DNA of 50,573 nt, from NCBI GenBank assembly GCA_020345805.1, contig CP070772.1:2782220-2832792 (forward strand), read 5' to 3'. How positions within the stretch are numbered: the first letter of the stretch is position 1; each line of letters opens with the position of its first letter. The notes below the pieces were generated by a model. The model was not told the DNA's origin and made no database searches. It was given only the letters and a program-made list of their open reading frames with translations. Origin of the DNA: Phycisphaerales bacterium. Lineage in GTDB: Bacteria; Planctomycetota; Phycisphaerae; Phycisphaerales; SM1A02. The position numbers and the translations under genes are program-made. Of the stretch, positions 1 through 8,303 are shown in pieces.

Positions 1-1
1 G

Positions 2-727
2 GCAACTCCCGAGGCGGTCCATCTCAATCGGTTGATCGGGGATCCGTCGATCGTCGACCGGTTTGAGCTCATCGGCCTGCCGGGCGGTTTCGCCCACGGC
101 GATGCGGTAGCCGCCGGTCGCATCATGGCCCAGCTCATGCGGCTGCACTTGCACGGCGCGTTTGTTCGCGCGATCGAGCGCGGCGTGCCGATCATCGCCC
201 CCTGCAACGGTTTTCAGATCGCCGCCCAGATGGGTTTGCTGCCGGGGCCGGAGGAAGGCGAGCCGTGGCCGGACCGACCGCCGCGGCCTTCCATTCGTCT
301 GGCGGACAACGAGTCGGCCCGCTTCAGCGATCGCTGGGTGAAGGTGGAGCTTGAGGTGAATTCGCGCTGCATCTGGACGCAGGGACTTTCATTCGACCAG
401 CAGGAGCGCATGCTCCCCATCGCCCACGGCGAGGGCCGATTCATCCCCGGCTCTGACGACTTGCTGGCTCATCTCGAGCAGTGCGGCCGGATCGCGGTCC
501 GCTATGCGGCGGATGACAATCCCAACGGCTCGGTGGCGAACGTGGCGGGGATCTGCGATGCCACCGGGCTGGTGCTGGGGCTCATGCCGCATCCCGAACG
601 CTACTACCGCTGGACGCAACATCCGTTCTGGACCAGGCTTGGCGGTGATCACGCCACGCGGGAGCCGCTGGGGCTGGCCATGTTCCGCAACGCCGTCGCC
701 CATGCCCGCAGCGCCGTGGCGGTCTGA
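2..727 (+). CDS. purQ: Phosphoribosylformylglycinamidine synthase, glutaminase subunit PurQ (5' end missing)
   Basis: The frame is open to the left window edge, so the N-terminus is missing; about 241 codons remain and the family is usually 220-260 residues. PurQ is the class I glutamine amidotransferase subunit that supplies ammonia to PurL for the FGAR to FGAM step of purine synthesis in the cytoplasm. Visible signatures are GGFAHGDAVAAG (family: GGFSYGDxLRAG), the nucleophile motif PCNGFQ with its catalytic Cys, and GLMPHPER near the C-terminus carrying the catalytic His and Glu side. CNGFQ is typical of stand-alone PurQ rather than the fused large PurL. The nearest in-frame start inside the window is TTG at 32, but it lies within the domain and is probably not the true start. 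The upstream partner genes are outside the window. Confidence 0.9.
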   Translation, partial: ATPEAVHLNRLIGDPSIVDRFELIGLPGGFAHGDAVAAGRIMAQLMRLHLHGAFVRAIERGVPIIAPCNGFQIAAQMGLLPGPEEGEPWPDRPPRPSIRLADNESARFSDRWVKVELEVNSRCIWTQGLSFDQQERMLPIAHGEGRFIPGSDDLLAHLEQCGRIAVRYAADDNPNGSVANVAGICDATGLVLGLMPHPERYYRWTQHPFWTRLGGDHATREPLGLAMFRNAVAHARSAVAV

Positions 728-786
728 ACCTGGAAAACGCTCCTTGATTTCGGAAGCTGCCGTCTGATCGGTATCATCTGATCTGA

Positions 787-1959
787 ATGTCCCAGTTCTT
801 CTCCAAGAAGTACCTGCGCTACTTCGGGCGATCGATCGACAAGACCACGATCGAGAAGGACACTTTGTGTCCCAACTGCGACTACAACCTGCGAGGTTTG
901 CCTCGAGACCGCCGCTGCCCGGAATGCGGCTGGGATCCGCTGGCGCTGGTTGACGAGGAAGAGAGAAAGATAGTCGCCGAATCCAAAGTCGAGAGGCGAC
1001 CGCTGATCGACGCAATGAGCGCGGCGGCGGGCGGTAACCGGTCGCGCCTGGAGGCGGGGCTGACGGTGGCGGCCCTCTGCCTGGCCGCAGTCGTAATCGC
1101 CCGCGCGGTTTTCTTCGTTCTGGCGGCCTCGGGAGCCGGCGAGAACGCATACAAAGGCTATCTGTTCATCGGACTGCTGGTGTCCATCGCATGGACCATC
1201 GCGACCGCGCTTATTCTTCCCGCGAGGTTGGGCGGCTATTGGCGCTGGGTGCGCCCGTTGCGGACGTTCGTGATCGCCACCCAGTGGTTGTGGATCGTGG
1301 CCTACGTGGTGTGGATGGTCGACGTGGTCCAGACCGGCGGAAAAGGAGTGACCGGTCTCACCGTGGCCCAGATTCTGCTTCGCCTGATGGCCGGGACGGG
1401 CGTGGTGGCCCTGGCGGTGGTGATGCGTCAGGTGGCGGAAGAGGCGGAGATCGAACTCGCCGCCCGAAGGTTCAATACCGCGGCGTGGCTGCTGCCGATC
1501 CTCTCGCCTCTGGCGCTGGCACTTGCCGCAGCTTTCACCCCGCCGGCCGGGGGGTTTACCTCCGGTCCCTGGGGAATGGTCCAGGCGATCTTCCTCCTTC
1601 CCCCCGCCGCTGCGCTGCTGGGGTGGTGCTGGCTGCTCAGCCTGATGGCGCTGGCGATGTGGAGGATGCGGCAGCATACCGCCTGGACCGTACGGCACGA
1701 ACGGGACGCGATCGGGCGCGATGAACGCGTCGCCAGAAAACGGGAATGGCTGGAGAGGAAGGCGGCGGAGAAGGTCCGGCCGATCGGGGGCCAGGCCAGC
1801 GATCCGGGTGATCTGGTTTGCATCGAGGAAGATTTGCCCTGTCCGGACTGCGGTTACAACCTCCGCGGACTTGCCGTCGGCCGACGATGCCCGGAATGCG
1901 GCTGCGATCCGGCCGACAATCCCGCCTTCGAGTTCGACGGCGACTGGATCGGCGATTAG
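787..1959 (+). CDS. Multi-pass membrane protein with zinc ribbons at both ends
   Basis: This 390-residue protein has a four-Cys zinc ribbon at each end: C28/C31/C44/C47 in CPNCDYNLRGL...CPECG, and C352/C355/C368/C371 in CPDCGYNLRGL...CPECG. Between them are about six hydrophobic stretches, roughly residues 95-290, which read as membrane spans. The ribbon with YNLRGL is a recurrent motif in planctomycete membrane proteins of unknown role. The near-identity of the two ribbons suggests an internal duplication, with both ends probably facing the same side of the membrane because the number of spans looks even. The start is the ATG 59 nt after purQ; no strong Shine-Dalgarno is visible. I do not recognise a specific function. 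A related single-ribbon protein lies at 23357-24802. Confidence 0.8.
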   Translation: MSQFFSKKYLRYFGRSIDKTTIEKDTLCPNCDYNLRGLPRDRRCPECGWDPLALVDEEERKIVAESKVERRPLIDAMSAAAGGNRSRLEAGLTVAALCLAAVVIARAVFFVLAASGAGENAYKGYLFIGLLVSIAWTIATALILPARLGGYWRWVRPLRTFVIATQWLWIVAYVVWMVDVVQTGGKGVTGLTVAQILLRLMAGTGVVALAVVMRQVAEEAEIELAARRFNTAAWLLPILSPLALALAAAFTPPAGGFTSGPWGMVQAIFLLPPAAALLGWCWLLSLMALAMWRMRQHTAWTVRHERDAIGRDERVARKREWLERKAAEKVRPIGGQASDPGDLVCIEEDLPCPDCGYNLRGLAVGRRCPECGCDPADNPAFEFDGDWIGD

Positions 1960-2129
1960 ACCCGGAACATTCACCAGCCTGCTTTGCCCGCACCTATTCA
2001 GGAGAACACACCAACCTGCGCGATGAGCGCAAACCCGGTACGATGAGCAGGTGGCGCGGAAGACCGCGGGGTTCGGTGCGCCCGGGCGACCTCCCGTAAA
2101 CCGCCGTCGGAAGGAAGGTGATAAGCGCG

Positions 2130-3161
2130 ATGACAAGCTCGACCATTCGATGCGGCGTGATCGGGGTGGGGCGCATGGGACGACACCACGCAAGGGTCTA
2201 TGCCACCACCGACGGGGTTGAGTTCGTGGGCGTGGTCGATGCGAATGCCGCGACGGCCGCGGACGTCATCGCTGAATGGGGAGGAAACGCATTCCGGTCG
2301 GCCGATGAGCTGCTCGCGGCGGGAGTGGATGCCGTCACCATCGCCACCCCCACCATCCACCACCTCGCGGTCGCCGAGCCGCTTCTCAAGGCGGGCGTGG
2401 CCTGCCTGATCGAAAAGCCCCTCGCCCCCGACGTCCGGCAGGCCGAATCGCTGGCGGCGCTGGCGAAACAGACCGGCTCGCTCCTCCAGGTCGGACACAT
2501 CGTGCGCTACGACCCGGTGATGACCGGGATCCGCAATTTTCCCGACATCACGCCTCGCTTCATCGAGATGGATCGCATCAGCCCCATGACTTTCCGCAGC
2601 GTGGATGTGGGCGTAGTTTTGGACATGATGATTCACGATCTGGACCTGCTGTTCATGCTCATGGGCTCCGAACCCGAGGAGGTGCAGGCCAACGCGGTGT
2701 GCGTGCTCGGCGAGGCCGAGGACGTGTGCAACGCCCGACTCACCTTCCCCGCCGGCGAAGACGGCATCCGCTGCGTGGCGAACATCACCGCTTCCCGCCT
2801 GGCCCTGAAGACCGAGCGCAAGCTCCGCATCATCAGCGAGGACGCCTACGTCTCGGCGGACTTCGTCGCCCGCAGGGGGACGGTGGTGCGGAAGATCGCC
2901 AACGAGGAGCAGCTTGCGGATGTCCGCAAGAGACTCGCCGCGGGCGAGGACCTCTCCAGCATTAACTACCTGGAGCTGGTGAAGGTCGACGAACTGGATG
3001 TCAAAGAAAGTGAGCCGCTGAAGGCGCAGATCGATGATTTTCTCTCGGCGGTGCGCGATGGACGCCGGCCGACGGTGGATGCCGAAGCGGGTTTCGCCGC
3101 GGTCCGCACCGCCGAGCGCATCATGGAATGCGCACGCGCGGCAGGAGCCAGGCTCGTTTAA
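2130..3161 (+). CDS. Gfo/Idh/MocA-family NAD(P)-dependent oxidoreductase
   Basis: The 343-residue product has the two-domain layout of this family. An N-terminal Rossmann fold carries GVGRMG (G12, G14, G17), followed by the dinucleotide-site EKP motif (E95-K96-P97) and the VGHIVRYDP strand. The C-terminal alpha/beta domain has MIHDLD, where H169/D170 are at the usual catalytic position. Such enzymes oxidise or reduce sugar, inositol or nucleotide-sugar substrates; the substrate cannot be read from the sequence. ATG 2130 is preferred over GTG 2118 because the purine-rich ribosome site AAGGAAGG lies at 2111-2118, immediately before or under the GTG and 11 nt before the ATG. It stands alone: the next gene is on the other strand and converges on it. 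Confidence 0.88.
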   Translation: MTSSTIRCGVIGVGRMGRHHARVYATTDGVEFVGVVDANAATAADVIAEWGGNAFRSADELLAAGVDAVTIATPTIHHLAVAEPLLKAGVACLIEKPLAPDVRQAESLAALAKQTGSLLQVGHIVRYDPVMTGIRNFPDITPRFIEMDRISPMTFRSVDVGVVLDMMIHDLDLLFMLMGSEPEEVQANAVCVLGEAEDVCNARLTFPAGEDGIRCVANITASRLALKTERKLRIISEDAYVSADFVARRGTVVRKIANEEQLADVRKRLAAGEDLSSINYLELVKVDELDVKESEPLKAQIDDFLSAVRDGRRPTVDAEAGFAAVRTAERIMECARAAGARLV

Positions 3162-3314
3162 GTCGCAAGCAGGAACATCAGAGCAAGGTCGAGCGGGTCA
3201 ATATGATGTTTCTCGTTAGAGAGGAAACAGAACCGCGGCCTGGCCACGGTCCTGTTTACGGTTCACGGAGTCATTAATCAGCGGCGTTACTCGCTATTGC
3301 CGTCATTAAGCTCG

Positions 3315-4187
3315 TCAGCCAAGGTGGTCCACGCCGAGGCCCTGGCGGTAGAACGTGGCCATGTGCTGCATCAGTTCGGCCTTGAATCGCCGCCCCAGGT
3401 CCATCATGTCGATGAGGCTGCGCAGGTTGGTGGGAGGATTCTCGGTGAAGCCGATGTCCGACAGCTTCTCGATAAGCGCATCGGCCAAGGCACGGGGGTT
3501 CGAATCCCTGGCAACGCGGGGCAGATTCTCCGGCGGGCCCACCGGCGGAGGAACCTCGCCGTTCCTGCGGTTCTCTTGCGCCATCTGACCCAGCAGGGCG
3601 AACAGGTCGTCGATGTCGACGGTCCCGTCACCGTTGAGATCGTAATGTGGGTTGTCCGTACCCCATGCGTCCAACAGGTTGTCGATGGTGAGAGGCGGCT
3701 GGCTTTCAGACTGGGGAACCTCGCTGGACTCGGTCGCCACATCGCCGCTCTCTAACGAAGGCGTCGCGGCGGGCGTGTCGCTCACCACCGGCGTGTCCGC
3801 AGGTTCGGATGACGGCGGCGGAGTCTGCGGACCATCAACCAGATCGGTGAAGGCCTCGGGTTTGCCTTCCGGCTCATGCATCTCTTCGGCCATCTTGCCC
3901 AGCAGGGCGAAGAGATCGTCGATGTTGACGGTCCCGTCACCGTTGAGGTCGTAACGCGGGTTGTCCGTGCCCCAGGCTTCGATCAGGCCGTCGATGGTGA
4001 TCTCGGCCTTCTCCGTCAGCGTGGGTGGTCCGCTTTCGGCGAGATGATTCTCCTGGTGCGGGGTGATTACGGGCTCGCCGGAAACGGGCGGGACGGCCGG
4101 CCCTGACCGCACATGCTGGTCATCGCGGGCGGCGGTGGGAAGCTGGACGGCGGAAGCAGGGTTCAGGATCGCAGTAAGGGCGTTCAT
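3315..4187 (-). CDS. Protein with two internal EF-hand/dockerin-like units, no signal peptide
   Basis: The product has 290 residues and a good ribosome site (AGGAG, 8 nt before the ATG). Two matching blocks, about residues 65-105 and 165-205, read WGTDNPxYDLNGDGT, then VNIDDLFALLG or VDIDDLFALLG. Each contains one DxNxDGxxxxDD calcium-type loop; the first half of a normal pair has lost its loop. Between and after the blocks are Pro/Glu-rich linkers, and the last 70 residues form a helical domain (LRSLIDMMDLGRRFKAEL). Unlike every other tag-bearing protein in this window it lacks a hydrophobic leader and carries the units internally. This suggests a cytoplasmic or non-Sec location, or a scaffold use of the repeat. 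Function is not recognised. Confidence 0.75.
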   Translation of the reverse strand: MNALTAILNPASAVQLPTAARDDQHVRSGPAVPPVSGEPVITPHQENHLAESGPPTLTEKAEITIDGLIEAWGTDNPRYDLNGDGTVNIDDLFALLGKMAEEMHEPEGKPEAFTDLVDGPQTPPPSSEPADTPVVSDTPAATPSLESGDVATESSEVPQSESQPPLTIDNLLDAWGTDNPHYDLNGDGTVDIDDLFALLGQMAQENRRNGEVPPPVGPPENLPRVARDSNPRALADALIEKLSDIGFTENPPTNLRSLIDMMDLGRRFKAELMQHMATFYRQGLGVDHLG

Positions 4188-4382
4188 CCCAGAGACTCCT
4201 TATGCTCACGGGACCGGGGGCAAACGGTGCGCCGACAGGTGGACGCGGCTGCAACCCGCCATTTGCGGGACGTTGGACGCAAACGTTGCCGGACTGACGC
4301 AGCTTCTGCGCGTGGCCGGTCGGACGGGGCGAATCGTGCGCTTCGAATCGTGATGGGAATCACCGCCGGCTCTCGTCCCGGA

Positions 4383-4626
4383 GGTCGATTTCTGCGCGCG
4401 CGCCGGGCGCACATCGACGAAGGTAAATATGGGTCAAAAAACCGCATTTTCGGGGGCGCCAGGTGGGCAGGTCGATTTCTGCGCGCGCAGGGCGCGCAAA
4501 TTCGCGCGCGCAAGGGGTGTTTACTTTGCGCGCGCCAGAATCGACCACCCCCGGAACTTGAAACAGGTCGAAAAACCGCCCTTGCAGGCTGTGAGAAGGG
4601 GAAGAACCACATTTGCGCGCGCCAGA
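4383..4626. repeat. Cluster of CGCGCGC-containing direct and inverted repeats
   Basis: The 19-mer GGTCGATTTCTGCGCGCGC occurs at 4383-4401 and again at 4470-4488. An inverted, slightly diverged copy (GCGCGCGCCAGAATCGACC) is at 4528-4546. The 15-mer TTTGCGCGCGCCAGA occurs at 4525-4539 and 4612-4626. An exact inverted copy of the first 19-mer is found further on at 4800-4818. Opposite copies could pair into long hairpins in RNA or cruciform DNA. Confidence 0.75.
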
Positions 4627-4655
4627 TTGTCGTTTTGGGATGAAGAAGATGTAAA

Positions 4656-4669
4656 GAGTGATGAGCGAT
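4656..4669. repeat. Heptamer repeat, two units (AGYGATN)
   Basis: AGTGATG followed by AGCGATG. It is the same seven-nucleotide pattern found just after the stop codons at 7970, 10628 and 20030. Confidence 0.6.
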
Positions 4670-4744
4670 GAGAGGCAGGGTGAAACACGGAGGGCCGCGG
4701 AGAGCCGCGGAGAAGGAATGTGGCTGAACCACGCATCTGGCGAC

Positions 4745-4764
4745 GGGCCGCTTGCGGCTTAGCA
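4745..4764. repeat. REP-like 20-mer, copy 1
   Basis: The 20-mer GGGCCGCTTGCGGCTTAGCA contains the small hairpin GCCGC-TT-GCGGC. It is repeated exactly at 7990-8009, and both copies sit shortly after heptamer repeats, flanking the gene at 5175-7970. Confidence 0.6.
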
Positions 4765-4799
4765 CGGGCCCGCCACAAGAGTCCGGAGGTGCGCTTCCT

Positions 4800-4818
4800 G
4801 CGCGCGCAGAAATCGACC
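4800..4818. repeat. Exact inverted copy of the 19-mer repeat
   Basis: GCGCGCGCAGAAATCGACC is the exact reverse complement of the 19-mers at 4383-4401 and 4470-4488. Confidence 0.75.
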
Positions 4819-5174
4819 TCCGTCCCACAAATCAATTCAGGCGCGGCGGGCAATCGCTGTAAGAGGCTGCCCCCCAAGCCCTTACGCGGCGGCGGGGAAT
4901 CCGGCGATTCTGCCGAAAAAACTCAAAAAGGCCGTTCGGACGACGACAAATCTGCGCGCCCCCGGCGCCGGAAGGGAAAATGGGGGGTTTGACGCGCGGG
5001 TGGACCCCCAGAAGAGCGGCGAGTACCGATCCGGGTGCTTCCAAGACAGAAGAATCAGCAGATCCGCGCGCAATGCACGGGGACAGGCCGCGTATCTCCG
5101 CTTGAAGGACCGCCGGCTTGCCGGCCAATGGTGCGCTGGGACGCTTTCAGGAATCACGCGGAAAGGGGCTGGGA

Positions 5175-7970
5175 ATGCTTGAGAACACTTATTGTCGCTG
5201 CTGTCTGACCTCAGTCATCGCGGTTGCCGCCTGCCTCATCCTGGGGTCAGGCCAATCGGCGTGGGGGCAGTGCCTGGTGAACAGACTGCTGCCCTCAGAT
5301 GGCGCCAGCGGCGACCGCTTCGGCGGTGACGTGGCGATGAGCGGCCAGTACATCCTGATCGGAGCCCCCTGGTTCGACCGCTTCTCCAGTACTGACTCAG
5401 GTGCCGCATACGTCTTCCAACTCGACGGGTGGGACTGGGTACAGCAGCAGAGGCTCCTGCCGTCGGATTGGCACGAAGATGATCATTTTGGCAGCTCGGT
5501 GGCGATCAGCGGCAACGCGGCGGTCATCGCAGCGCCGGGTGATGATAACCTTGGCGAGTCGTCGGGCTCGGCGTATGTCTTTCGCCACAATGGCGTGGAG
5601 TGGATTGAGCAGGTGAAGCTGCACGCCGTCGACGGGGCGGCAGGTGACGTCTTCGGCTGTTCCGTCGGCCTCTCCAACGGCGCCACCGGCCTCGTGGCGA
5701 TCGTCGGGGCGCGCGGGAACGATGAAAACGGTGAAGATGCAGGGGCCGCTTACGTCTTTCGATTCGATGGGATGCAGTGGTTCAAGGAGGCCAAACTGCT
5801 GGCGTCCGACGGCAAAGAGAATGACGAGTTCGGGACGAGCGTGGCCATAGAGGAAGACCTCATCGTCGTCGGGGCTCTCTGGGGTTTCGGCGTCGATACG
5901 TACAGTGGTGCAGCTTACGTATTCCGGCGCGTTGACGGAGCGTGGATCGAGGAGGTCAAGCTGGTGCCCCCTGAAGGCAACTCGGGCGACCGCTTCGGCA
6001 ATTCGGTGTCTTTGAGCGGGGATATCGTGGTGGCTGGTGCGCCGCGTCACGATCAGCCCGAAACGAATTGTGGTGCTGCCTACGTGTTCACCTGCGACGG
6101 CGGTATCTGGGAACAGACCGAGAAGCTCACTGCGGGCGACCCCGGCGAGTTCGACTACCTGGGCTATGACGTGGCCGCAAGCGGGAATCTGATCGCCGCG
6201 GCCGCTCCGCTGGATGACAACGAAGTCGGCGAGAATGCCGGCGCCGTATACATCTTTGAGCTTGACGGCTCGAACTGGATCGAGATCTCCAAGCTTCTGC
6301 CGTTCGATTACGGGAATCCGGATGATCCACACGACTTCGGCGACGCAGTGGCGCTGGAGGGGACGCTGCCTCTTGTCGGAGACCCGTGCGCCAACGGGAC
6401 CGGCGCGGCCTACGTCATGGGAATCAACGAGCCGGACTGCAACTGGAACGGCTACTGTGACTGGTACGACATCGCCACCGAGGTCAGCACTGACTGCAAT
6501 GAGAACGCTATTCCCGATGACTGCGATGCGTACCAGGTCTCAAAGCTCCTCGCATCGGACGGACAAGTGGCGGACAACTACGGCCAGACAGTGAGCATAT
6601 CGGGAGCCGCCGCGGTCATCGGAGCCAACGCCGACGACGATAATGGTGAAAACTCCGGCTCGGCGTATGTGTACCGGTATGCGGATGACTTCTGGTCCGA
6701 AGAAAGCAAGCTCGCCGCTTCAGATGGGGAGGTCGATGATGGTTTTGGCTATACGGCTGCAATCGATGGCGGCTTGGTCGCCGTCGGCGCTCCCTGGGAT
6801 GATGACCACGGCGAGGACTCGGGCTCGGCGTATCTTTATCGCCACAACGGCATGGAGTGGATCGAACAGGCGAAACTGCTGCCCAGCGATGGCGCACCGG
6901 AGAATACGTTCGGCAGATCCGTCGGCATCAGCGGCGACGTGGTGATCGTCGGGGCCGACAACGACGATGATAATGGCGAGAATGCGGGGGCCGCCTACAT
7001 CTTTCGATTCGATTTCGCTCAACGGCTGGAGCAAGCCAAGCTGCTGGCCTCCGACGGTGCGGAGGGCGATGACTTCGGTAAATCGGTCGATATCTGCGGC
7101 GACACCGCGATCATCGGCGCGCCTCGTCATAATGGTAACGGAGACGACTCGGGCGCGGCCTACATCTTCAGCTACAACGGCTCGGACTGGATAGAGACGG
7201 CCAAGCTCGTGGCGTCGGACACCGAGACCAAGGACTACTTCGGTGGCGCTGTCGCCATCCACGGCGATCTGGCGGTGGTCGGGGCAACCGGGGATGACGG
7301 CGCAGAAGACTACTGCGGCTCGGCTTCTGTCTTCCGGTACGACGGCTCGGACTGGGTGGAAGAAGCCAAGATCTTCGCATCAGATGGCGCGACACTCGAG
7401 ATGTTCGGCATCTCGGTCGCGACGGATGGCCAGACCGTGCTGATCGGCGCACGATGGGATGATGATGGCGGCTACTGGTCCGGATCCGCCTACATCTACC
7501 GATACGACGGCGCGGACTGGGCTGAGATGAAGATTACCGCCCCGGACGCCGAGGAAGACGACTACTTCGGCAATGCCGTGGCCGTGGACGGGGACCATAT
7601 CCTGATCGGCGCCAACAGGGCCGATGACTGGACAGGAGCGGCCTACATGTTCGACGGCTTGGCCACGGCGGACTGCAACGCCAACGGCGTTCTTGACCAG
7701 TGCGATATCTCAAGCGGTTTCAGCGATGACATAAACAACAACGGCATCCCCGATGAGTGCGAATGCCCGGCCGACCTGAACGGCGATGAGAAGGTCAACA
7801 TCGACGACCTGTTCCAGATCCTCGCCCACTGGGGAGCCTGCGATGACCCCGCCAACTGCCCGTGGGATCTTGCCGGGCCGGGCAACGGTCCTCCCGACGG
7901 GAAAGTCAACATCGATGACATCTTCGCGGTGCTCAACGCATGGGGGCCGTGCCCGGGAAAGAAGCGATAA
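5175..7970 (+). CDS. Secreted double seven-bladed FG-GAP propeller with C-terminal tag
   Basis: The start at 5175 gives a signal peptide (hydrophobic SVIAVAACLILGSG, then AWGQ) and has an AAAGGGG ribosome site 6 nt upstream; the longer frame from 5118 would bury it. In the 931-residue product I count 14 FG-GAP blades, each marked by K(L/I)xxSDGxxxDxFG...GAPxDD...GSAYVF. Seven lie at about residues 33-415 and seven at 455-830, separated by a Cys/Asp-rich linker (DCNWNGYCD..., DCNENAIPDDCD) like calcium-binding type 3 repeats. This is the integrin-alpha-like count for two closed propellers. The end carries the paired EF-hand tag with VNIDDLF and VNIDDIF and the long linker ACDDPANCPWDLAG, then WGPCPGKKR. 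It is probably an extracellular or surface protein; its ligand is unknown. Confidence 0.85.
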   Translation: MLENTYCRCCLTSVIAVAACLILGSGQSAWGQCLVNRLLPSDGASGDRFGGDVAMSGQYILIGAPWFDRFSSTDSGAAYVFQLDGWDWVQQQRLLPSDWHEDDHFGSSVAISGNAAVIAAPGDDNLGESSGSAYVFRHNGVEWIEQVKLHAVDGAAGDVFGCSVGLSNGATGLVAIVGARGNDENGEDAGAAYVFRFDGMQWFKEAKLLASDGKENDEFGTSVAIEEDLIVVGALWGFGVDTYSGAAYVFRRVDGAWIEEVKLVPPEGNSGDRFGNSVSLSGDIVVAGAPRHDQPETNCGAAYVFTCDGGIWEQTEKLTAGDPGEFDYLGYDVAASGNLIAAAAPLDDNEVGENAGAVYIFELDGSNWIEISKLLPFDYGNPDDPHDFGDAVALEGTLPLVGDPCANGTGAAYVMGINEPDCNWNGYCDWYDIATEVSTDCNENAIPDDCDAYQVSKLLASDGQVADNYGQTVSISGAAAVIGANADDDNGENSGSAYVYRYADDFWSEESKLAASDGEVDDGFGYTAAIDGGLVAVGAPWDDDHGEDSGSAYLYRHNGMEWIEQAKLLPSDGAPENTFGRSVGISGDVVIVGADNDDDNGENAGAAYIFRFDFAQRLEQAKLLASDGAEGDDFGKSVDICGDTAIIGAPRHNGNGDDSGAAYIFSYNGSDWIETAKLVASDTETKDYFGGAVAIHGDLAVVGATGDDGAEDYCGSASVFRYDGSDWVEEAKIFASDGATLEMFGISVATDGQTVLIGARWDDDGGYWSGSAYIYRYDGADWAEMKITAPDAEEDDYFGNAVAVDGDHILIGANRADDWTGAAYMFDGLATADCNANGVLDQCDISSGFSDDINNNGIPDECECPADLNGDEKVNIDDLFQILAHWGACDDPANCPWDLAGPGNGPPDGKVNIDDIFAVLNAWGPCPGKKR

Positions 7971-7983
7971 GCGATGAGTGATG
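7963..7983. repeat. Heptamer repeat, three units, overlapping a stop codon
   Basis: AGCGATA, AGCGATG and AGTGATG in register. The first unit contains the start of the TAA stop of the preceding gene. Confidence 0.6.
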
Positions 7984-8303
7984 GGCGTGGGGCCGCTTGC
8001 GGCTTAGCAGGGGCCCGCAACGCAACCGCCTGCGGATCGGACGCACGGATGGGGGAAAGCATTGACAAGGGCGCGTGCACTGTCCCTTCGGGAGAAAAAA
8101 AGAGGAATTTGCGCGCAGGGCGAGTGGGGAGACGGCGTAGATTATGGATGGGGGTGCGTGCTGGCTGTTGACGTCGCATCGTCGGCCGGTCCTCAGCAAG
8201 GGCCGTTTCCCGGCGGCGGGGGGCGGAGCAACAGCGCGCAAGTGCCGCCGGGACAGGAGTTTATGTTCTTTCCGGGCAGGCAATTCCAAGTGGGAGGACC
8301 ACA
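7984..8303. other. Intergenic stretch, 320 nt
   Basis: Contains the second REP-like 20-mer and a further TTTGCGCGC run near 8108. A TTGACA at 8062-8067 has no matching -10 hexamer. The only clear signal is the ribosome site GGGAGG at 8291-8296 for the next gene. Confidence 0.5.
7990..8009. repeat. REP-like 20-mer, copy 2
   Basis: Exact repeat of GGGCCGCTTGCGGCTTAGCA from 4745-4764; in both cases a GGGCCCGC-like run follows within a few bases. Confidence 0.6.

Larger units (their letters stand above)
4201..5174. other. Gene-free island rich in repeats
   Basis: About 970 nt lie between two divergent genes with no credible coding region; the open frames here are short, GC-driven and overlap on both strands. 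It holds the CGCGCGC repeat family, a heptamer repeat and a REP-like 20-mer, each listed separately. No convincing promoter was found for the gene starting at 5175. Confidence 0.6.

Noticed and set aside
389..2193. Long minus-strand frames opposite purQ and the membrane gene
   Set aside because: They are shadows of well-supported plus-strand genes with domain matches, a common effect at high GC.
3495..3508. tRNA T-arm lookalike (GGGGTTCGAATCCC)
   Set aside because: It lies inside the minus-strand coding region, and no acceptor, D or anticodon arms could be drawn around it.
4113..4643. Long open frame in the repeat island
   Set aside because: Its composition follows the GC-rich repeats, other frames overlap it on both strands, and it has no ribosome site or recognisable domain.
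4201..5174. Insertion sequence
   Set aside because: No transposase frame, no terminal inverted repeats bracketing a coding region, and no target duplication could be seen.
8062..8090. Promoter from TTGACA at 8062
   Set aside because: No -10-like hexamer occurs at 16-18 nt spacing.
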